Origin: Burkholderia sp. 9120
GTDB taxonomy: Bacteria > Pseudomonadota > Gammaproteobacteria > Burkholderiales > Burkholderiaceae
Length of the DNA stretch: 64,000 bases
Assembly: GCF_000745015.1 (NCBI RefSeq)
Contig: NZ_JQNA01000001.1
Span: 1,116,001 to 1,180,000, forward strand
Direction of reading: 5' to 3'
Part shown: piece after piece, positions 59,111-64,000 of the stretch
Numbering within the stretch: the stretch's first letter is position 1
How the letters are laid out: every line of letters starts with the position of its first letter
The notes under the pieces: generated by a model
Seen by the model: the letters and a program-made list of their open reading frames with translations, nothing else
Told to the model about the DNA's origin: nothing
Database searches by the model: none
Position numbers and translations under genes: made by a program

Positions 59111-59617
59111 ATGCGACTCGCTTTCCGCACCGAACTGAGCAGCCTCGCATCTTGCGCCGCACTGTGCGCCGCAGCCGCTCTGTTCGTGCTGCCCGCCGGC
59201 GTCCGCGCTCAACAGGCTGTCCAGGCGCAAACCGCCACGCTGGCCGATTCCGCCGACTCGAACGACAGCGGCTTCGCCTCGTTCACGAACGCGACGCTCC
59301 GCGTTAAGGCCGCGCCCGACTGGGCGACCTCGATGGCCAGCGAATTCCGCCTGCTCGCCGGCAACGTGCTGAGCCTTCCGGTCGATGGTGCATCGGTGAA
59401 CGATTTTTCGCTCGACGACCAGGTCTTGTCGCGGCAACGCGGCGGCGCGGTCGGCATGTTGATGGTCGCGGCGACGCCGCAGTTGATGCGTGGCAACGGC
59501 AACGGTAACGGCGTGACGCTGTGGGACGAAATCGCCCCGCCCTCGTCGCCGCTGCCGATTCCGGTCGACGCCGCGCGTTCCGCGCAAGGCAACGTGGCCA
59601 ATTACCAAAGAAAGTAA
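59111..59617 (+). CDS. Exported protein with double-glycine-like motif, first gene of Fap-like operon
   Basis: 168 residues from ATG 59111 (AAGGAG about ten bases upstream). A signal peptide ends near GVRAQQA (residue 33). The mature part is hydrophilic with a Gly/Asn run (RGNGNGNG). Residues 101-112 read LDDQVLSRQRGG, with hydrophobic at -12, Leu at -7 and Gly-Gly at -2/-1 relative to a C39-type cleavage site. Two other proteins of the operon have the same pattern. It is not related to any family I recognise; by position it may be an accessory like FapA, by inference only. Confidence 0.75.
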   Translation: MRLAFRTELSSLASCAALCAAAALFVLPAGVRAQQAVQAQTATLADSADSNDSGFASFTNATLRVKAAPDWATSMASEFRLLAGNVLSLPVDGASVNDFSLDDQVLSRQRGGAVGMLMVAATPQLMRGNGNGNGVTLWDEIAPPSSPLPIPVDAARSAQGNVANYQRK

Positions 59618-59700
59618 CCGAACAGATTAACGACGCATACCGGCGACGGTGACGCGCACAGCGCGCCACCCGCTCACAGAGACGAAGGCAAGGGACCGAA

Positions 59701-60240
59701 ATGACTATCTCAACCCGCATGCCGTACGCGCACAGGTCGCCGCAGGCGACCTCGCACCCGGCCCGCCGTCCCGCCGCCCTGGCCGCACTAGCCGGAGCCG
59801 CCCTGCTCGCCGCATGTTTCAGCGTCTGCGCCAACGCGCAACAGACCGTCAATCCTGGCGACATCATCGTTGAACGCACGGTCACGCCGCGTGACGCGTT
59901 CATCCCGGTGCCGAAAGATCAGGATCCGGTCGCCGTACGCGCCACCACTTTCCCGGCCAATTCCTTCAATCCGGCAATCGCCCAACTCGTGGGCGATACC
60001 GATCTGACGAATGCGCACGGGTCCAGCGGCGTCGCCGACGGCGGCGTGCTCGGCGGCACCGGCATGCAGGCGGTCACGCAAATCCTGAGCGGCAAGTCGA
60101 CCGGCAACAACGTCGCGCTGAACGCGGGCGGCATCGGCCTGCCCGGCCCGGGGATCGGCGGCACGATCACCTCGTCGGTCACCGGCGCGCTGGCACCGCT
60201 GTCGAACGCGCTGAGCGGCTCGCTCGGAGGTTTGAAATGA
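59701..60240 (+). CDS. Exported Gly-rich protein of Fap-like operon
   Basis: 179 residues. A signal peptide with a long basic N-region ends at CANAQQ (about residue 47). The central motif VGDTDLTNAHGS (97-108) fits the double-glycine-like pattern (V at -12, L at -7, G at -2). The C-terminal 50 residues are small and Gly/Leu/Ser-rich (GGIGLPGPGIGGTITSS), as in secreted structural proteins. Its last codons overlap the next gene (ATGA). Function unknown. Confidence 0.75.
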   Translation: MTISTRMPYAHRSPQATSHPARRPAALAALAGAALLAACFSVCANAQQTVNPGDIIVERTVTPRDAFIPVPKDQDPVAVRATTFPANSFNPAIAQLVGDTDLTNAHGSSGVADGGVLGGTGMQAVTQILSGKSTGNNVALNAGGIGLPGPGIGGTITSSVTGALAPLSNALSGSLGGLK

Positions 60241-60881
60241 ACCCGCTCAACTCGCGTTCACCGCGCTTTCGTTCGCTGCATACCGCGCTGTGCCTGTGCT
60301 TTGGCGGCGTGGCGCTGCTGGCCGGCCAGGCGCATGCGCAAGCCGTGCCGACCGTCGGCGCCAATGCGACCATCGGCAACGGCGCCGGCGCGGGTGTCAC
60401 CGGCGCGTTCGCGGTCAATGAAACGGCCGGCCTCGACAACGCGCAGGCCAATCAGATCACGCTCACAAACGGTGGCTCGGTCGGCAATGCCAACGTCAGC
60501 ACGCAAAGCGCGAGCGTCGCCGCGAAGGTCACGACGGCGCGGGCGTCGATCGAAGCCAATGCTTTTTCGAATACATCCGGCGCGGTACTGGTGAACCAGT
60601 CCGCCGGAGCAGGGAATCTGCAGCGCAACAGCACCCAGATCGGGACCGCCGCTGTGCTCGGAGTCGAGACCGTCTCGGATGGGGAGCTATCCGCGACGGC
60701 CCCGAAAAACGGAAGTCTGGGTCAATCCATCGGGGTTCATAGCGTCCGCGAAGCCAACATCTCCAGCGATGCCTTCAGGAACGTCGGCGGGATCGTGCAG
60801 ATCAACCAGACAGCCGGCGCCGGTAATGCCACGGCAAACAGTTTTGTGCTCCGTCCCCCGGCGGGCACTTTTTTTAACTGA
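60237..60881 (+). CDS. FapB-like repeat protein, candidate minor amyloid subunit
   Basis: 214 residues. A signal peptide ends at QAHAQA (residue 34). Three imperfect repeats follow: TGAFAVNETAGLDNAQANQI (55-74), SGAVLVNQSAGAGNLQRNST (114-133) and GGIVQINQTAGAGNATANSF (184-203). The G-x-hydrophobic-x-h-N-x-[ST]AG-x2-N pattern with N/Q ladders resembles repeats of FapB/FapC functional amyloids. The linkers are about 40-50 residues. The ATG overlaps the preceding stop. Amyloid formation is inference. Confidence 0.75.
   Translation: MNPLNSRSPRFRSLHTALCLCFGGVALLAGQAHAQAVPTVGANATIGNGAGAGVTGAFAVNETAGLDNAQANQITLTNGGSVGNANVSTQSASVAAKVTTARASIEANAFSNTSGAVLVNQSAGAGNLQRNSTQIGTAAVLGVETVSDGELSATAPKNGSLGQSIGVHSVREANISSDAFRNVGGIVQINQTAGAGNATANSFVLRPPAGTFFN
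60846..60875 (+). terminator. Possible attenuator at the end of the FapB-like gene
   Basis: GTGCTC (60846-60851) pairs with GGGCAC (60863-60868, one G-U) with seven T following at 60869-60875, inside the last codons of the gene. It is a weak stem, but it is placed to reduce readthrough into the downstream FapC-like gene. Confidence 0.4.
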
Positions 60882-60907
60882 CCACACTTAAAGTATCGGA
60901 GCGAATC

Positions 60908-62299
60908 ATGAAGCGCACTCTTATTGCCGCAGCCGTCCTCGTTGCCGCATCCGGCAGCGCCTTTGCCGCACCGCAAAAGGTCTACCTGTTCAATGCCACG
61001 CTGGTGGGTGAAGCGGTCGGCGTCGAAGGTCTGGTTGGCCTGTACGGTTGCGTGCACGTGTCCAGCACGGCCGGCGCGGTGATCAACAACAGCCAGATGG
61101 TCAGCGTCAACGCGTCGCTCGACCCGCAAGCCCAGAGCTACACGAGCGGCCACGTGACGACGTCGGTGAATAACAACTCGTCGTCGGTCGTCGGCGGCGG
61201 CGTCGCGTACGCCGTGCTGACGCAAAGCCATTCGTCGAAATCGTCCAGCTCGCAAGGCGCTCAGGCGTCGGCCGGTTATGTGTACGGCAGCCAGAGCAGC
61301 GCGGTGCAAGGCGGCGGCTATTCGTTCAGCCAGCAGGCAGCCGGTATTGAAGGCGGCTTCAGCCACACCAGCCAGAACGCCGGCGGCCATATCGCGGCCG
61401 GCGGCTCGATCGGCGGCAGCTACAACTATCAGGGCTTCAATACGCCGTTCTTCGGCGAAGGCTCGGCGCATGCAAGCGGCGGTTTCTCGGCCGGCTACAA
61501 CGAATCGAGCTATGCCAACTCGGCGGGTGTAGCGGGCGGCTTCGAAGCCAGCGAAGGTTCGGGACAAGGCAAGGTGTGGGGCTACAAGGCTAGCCAGGGC
61601 TCCGGCTACGCCGCGGTCGGCGAACAGTCGTCCAGCTATTCGAAGAGCTCCTCGTCTTCCACCGACGCCTACGGCGCAGCCTGGGGTATCGACGCCAGCC
61701 TCGCCACGACCGACGTGACGACCAAAGGCTCCGTGACGCAGCACATCAACACGCAAGCCGCCGGCACGCTCACCGCCACGACCGGCAACGGCGCCGCCAA
61801 CGGTGTCTCGGGCAACCTCGGCATCAACATCACGGAAGGTATCGACAACGCTCAAAGCAACGACGTGTCGCTCGCTTCGGTCGACGTCGGCAACGTGTTC
61901 GGCAATGCGCAGATCTTCAACGCGCAAAGCTCGGCCGGCACCGCCAAGATCAACAACTTCAATCTGAACGCGTCGATCGGCGACAACTCGCTGCAAAGCG
62001 TGTCGGGCAATGTCGGGGTGAACGTCTCGTCGGGTATCGGCAACGTGCAGAACAACAGCCTCGCCGGTGCAGTGACGACGACCACGCCGATGAATGCCGA
62101 AACCACGGCAATGGTCGCCACGGATGACAACTCGCAATCCGCCAACATGTCGGTCAAGGGTCAATTCCAGGGCACCGCGATGCTGGGCGCAGGCGCTTTG
62201 ATGAACGCGTCGGGCAACATCGGCGTGAACATTGCCGGCGGCGCGGGCAACCTGCAACACAACGGCCTCGCGATCGCAGCGCTGAACAGCGGTCACTAA
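60908..62299 (+). CDS. FapC-like repeat protein, candidate major amyloid subunit
   Basis: 463 residues with a signal peptide ending at SAFAAP (residue 21). Residues 100-260 are Ser/Gly/Tyr/Gln/Ala low complexity with no other structure (QSSSYSKSSSSSTDAYG). Then come three 18-residue repeats at 301-318 (SGNLGINITEGIDNAQSN), 366-383 (SGNVGVNVSSGIGNVQNN) and 435-452 (SGNIGVNIAGGAGNLQHN). The linkers are of unequal length. The S-G-N-x-G-x-N-[IV]-x2-G-x2-N-x-Q-x-N unit fits the Fap-subunit class. GGAG lies nine bases upstream of the ATG. Amyloid assembly is inference. Confidence 0.8.
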   Translation: MKRTLIAAAVLVAASGSAFAAPQKVYLFNATLVGEAVGVEGLVGLYGCVHVSSTAGAVINNSQMVSVNASLDPQAQSYTSGHVTTSVNNNSSSVVGGGVAYAVLTQSHSSKSSSSQGAQASAGYVYGSQSSAVQGGGYSFSQQAAGIEGGFSHTSQNAGGHIAAGGSIGGSYNYQGFNTPFFGEGSAHASGGFSAGYNESSYANSAGVAGGFEASEGSGQGKVWGYKASQGSGYAAVGEQSSSYSKSSSSSTDAYGAAWGIDASLATTDVTTKGSVTQHINTQAAGTLTATTGNGAANGVSGNLGINITEGIDNAQSNDVSLASVDVGNVFGNAQIFNAQSSAGTAKINNFNLNASIGDNSLQSVSGNVGVNVSSGIGNVQNNSLAGAVTTTTPMNAETTAMVATDDNSQSANMSVKGQFQGTAMLGAGALMNASGNIGVNIAGGAGNLQHNGLAIAALNSGH

Positions 62300-62404
62300 G
62301 CTGACAGCACCGCGACAGCGGGTAGAAGAAGCCAGAAAAGCAGCAGGGAGGAAGCGCCGGCCGCCATCGAAGCGGCCGGCGCGACCACAAAGCAGGAGAC
62401 CAGC

Positions 62405-63118
62405 ATGTCCGGGTTCAAGGGGTTCCCGGCGCTACGCTTCGCCGTAGCGTTGGCAAGCTGCACGCTGTGCGTGGACCAGACTTACGCGCAGGCGAGCATC
62501 GACACGTCCACCTTCGCGGGCGTGCCGTTGACGAAGACGGTTCGTTCGATGAAGGACATCCGTTACAGCCACATCGTCAATCAGCAGTTCGACTACAGCT
62601 GCGGTGCGGCAGCGCTTGCGACCCTCCTCAAATTCGGCTACGGCATCGACATTCCGGAGACCGAACTGATCCGCCGGATGATGGTGTTCTCCACGCCCGA
62701 AGTGGTGGTCAAGAATGGCTTCTCGATGCTCGACATGAAGAAGTTCGTCGAGACCATCGGCATGCGCGGCCGCGGCTTCCGGGTCACCGTCGACGCACTC
62801 CAGCATTTACAGATTCCCGTGATGGTGTTGATGAACATCGACGGGTACGAACACTTCGTGATCGTCAAGCACGCCGAGCAAGGCCGCATCTTCATTGCGG
62901 ATCCGGCGCTGGGCAATCGCATCGTGATGCAGGAGGACTTCGCGAAGACCTGGAACGGTCTCGTCTTCGCGGTCCTCGGCAAACCCTTCAGGGAGGATTC
63001 ACCGCTCTTGCAGGACAACGAGTCGCTTGCGCTGAAGCTGCGCGCCAACGCGCTGGCTAACGGCACCGCGGCGACTCCCTTTGTCGAGTACGGCTTGATC
63101 AAGGCAGACCTGTTCTGA
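62405..63118 (+). CDS. Exported C39-family cysteine peptidase (FapD-like)
   Basis: 237 residues with a signal peptide ending near QTYAQA (residue 29). The C39 catalytic set is complete: Gln60 and Cys66 in NQQFDYSCGAAALATLL, His150 in DGYEHFVIVKH and Asp166 in FIADPALG. C39 peptidases normally cleave double-glycine leaders inside ABC exporters; stand-alone exported C39 proteins occur in Fap operons as FapD. It lies between the FapC-like gene and the last gene. AGGAG is about nine bases upstream of the ATG. Confidence 0.88.
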   Translation: MSGFKGFPALRFAVALASCTLCVDQTYAQASIDTSTFAGVPLTKTVRSMKDIRYSHIVNQQFDYSCGAAALATLLKFGYGIDIPETELIRRMMVFSTPEVVVKNGFSMLDMKKFVETIGMRGRGFRVTVDALQHLQIPVMVLMNIDGYEHFVIVKHAEQGRIFIADPALGNRIVMQEDFAKTWNGLVFAVLGKPFREDSPLLQDNESLALKLRANALANGTAATPFVEYGLIKADLF

Positions 63119-63125
63119 CTCAACC

Positions 63126-63935
63126 ATGAAGCAACAGCTCACTCAGCTCGGGCTCGCCATCTGCACCTTGATGTGCGGCCTGACCAGCAGCGCCCATGCG
63201 GCACAAGGCACCGGCTCGCCACCGGTGCCTGAATTTCTCGCCGCTCACGATACCGACGCTGCAGCCCTCAAGGTGCAGATGGTCGGCGACGACGTACTCG
63301 CGACCCAGACCGGCAAATACGCCGGCGGCACGATGATTTCCGGCTTCGTGCTGAACGTCATTTCGCAATGGCAGTTGCCCAACGGCGTGACCGCCCTCGC
63401 CCAGGGCACGCTGTCGGCGGTGCAGAACGCCGTCGGACAGGTCACCACCGCCGTCAATTCGATGGCGAGCGTGACGGGAGGCAACGGCGGCAATGCAGGC
63501 AACACGGGCGCCAACCCGAATGCTCAAGCCACGGGCGGACAAAACATTTCGGTCAACGGGGTGTCGCAAGTCACCCAGGTCGCGGGCGATAAGAACACGG
63601 GTTCCAACTCGGCAGTCATCGATTTCAATAATAACGCCGTGATTCTGGGGGGCGCCGCCAATGTCCCGTCAGCAGCGGCCAGCAATTCGACCGGCTCAGT
63701 GAAAGCCGGCATCACGTTCGGCAGCAATGGCATTAGCGTCGCATTACAAACACCGGCTGGGCTCGCCACCCAGACCATCACGCCAGGCAACGGGCAGATC
63801 GCCCAGTTACTACAGATTGCAGGCAATAACCAGCAAGTCGCCAACGCATTGCAGTTGAGTTTGCAGACGCAGCAAATGTCAGCCGCGATGATCCGTCAGT
63901 TAGGCGTACTACAAGCGCTGCAAAACCGGAGATGA
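63126..63935 (+). CDS. Exported Gly/Asn/Gln-rich protein, last gene of Fap-like operon in window
   Basis: 269 residues with a signal peptide ending near SAHAAQ (residue 26). Residues 53-64 read VGDDVLATQTGK, the same spacing as in the 59111 and 59701 proteins (V -12, L -7, G -2), followed by YAGGTMISGFVLNVISQWQ. The middle is Gly/Asn-rich (VTGGNGGNAGNTGANPN) with a Fap-like ISVNGVSQVTQVAGDKN segment. The C-terminus is Gln-rich and helical. Likely an accessory or subunit of the same system; FapE-like is a guess. Confidence 0.75.
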   Translation: MKQQLTQLGLAICTLMCGLTSSAHAAQGTGSPPVPEFLAAHDTDAAALKVQMVGDDVLATQTGKYAGGTMISGFVLNVISQWQLPNGVTALAQGTLSAVQNAVGQVTTAVNSMASVTGGNGGNAGNTGANPNAQATGGQNISVNGVSQVTQVAGDKNTGSNSAVIDFNNNAVILGGAANVPSAAASNSTGSVKAGITFGSNGISVALQTPAGLATQTITPGNGQIAQLLQIAGNNQQVANALQLSLQTQQMSAAMIRQLGVLQALQNRR

Positions 63936-64000
63936 CGCGGCGGGCCGCCACCCGCCAACCGTAGGACCAGCAGTAAAGATACGGCAGCGCGCCGCCCGGC
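63936..64000. other. End of window after the last operon gene
   Basis: 65 bp with no feature. An outer-membrane porin such as FapF, which closes Pseudomonas fap operons, is not visible and would have to lie beyond the right edge. Confidence 0.5.

Noticed and set aside
59111..63935. Haemagglutinin/adhesin operon without amyloid character
   Set aside because: No passenger domain, autotransporter or fimbrial chaperone is present, while the secreted C39 enzyme and N/Q-G repeats fit the Fap class better; still not proven.

Overview
The window is high-GC chromosomal DNA from a betaproteobacterium, most likely Burkholderiaceae (Paraburkholderia/Burkholderia). The reasons are the gene orders rpmF-plsX-fabHDG-acpP-fabF and rpoE-rseA-rseB-mucD-lepA-lepB-rnc, the family-typical proteins, and the very high GC of third codon positions, which leaves many long antisense open frames that I treat as non-coding. 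No prophage, insertion sequence or CRISPR array is seen.

Layout. 1-15089 (minus strand) is an essential core: envelope-stress sigma factor with its anti-sigma pair and periplasmic protease, LepA/LepB/RNase III, then the fatty-acid and phospholipid initiation cluster back to rpmF and yceD. 15325-16659 (plus) holds maf and an RsmI-like methyltransferase. A strong terminator separates these from a minus operon rluC-HAD-Rieske-sppA (16788-19895), which is divergent from rne (RNase E, 20626-23994) across a 730 bp gap. moaA-mobA-moeA follow (molybdenum cofactor). Next come a small membrane protein, a GNAT acetyltransferase, rmuC, a 2-hydroxyacid dehydrogenase, a CitMHS-like antiporter, a lone LutC-like protein, pncB, fdxA, two identical tRNA-Asn genes, creA, an AraC regulator with azlCD, and a gene of unknown function behind a good sigma-28 (FliA) promoter. 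Then follow a UvrD-like helicase, two small Lys/Ala-rich exported proteins, an S4 protein, MATE and BASS transporters, a cardiolipin-synthase-like lipoprotein, fumC, a thioesterase, an ArsR regulator, and a large FecR/DUF6600 protein with a Pro/Gln repeat tail.

The accessory part is 54-64 kb. A Fic AMPylator fused to an AbiEi-like winged helix sits behind four 24-bp iterons that contain its own promoter. After thyA comes a VpsR-like sigma-54 activator whose reading frame is broken by two bases in a CG dinucleotide tract. Divergent from it, behind a -24/-12 promoter and an 18-bp palindrome, is a six-gene operon (59111-63935) of exported proteins. Two of them carry three copies each of an N/Q-G repeat like those of functional-amyloid (Fap) subunits, and one is a secreted C39 cysteine peptidase like FapD. 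Three of the others share a double-glycine-leader-like motif that could be the substrate site of that peptidase. I judge this locus, with its disrupted activator, to be the most interesting content of the window.
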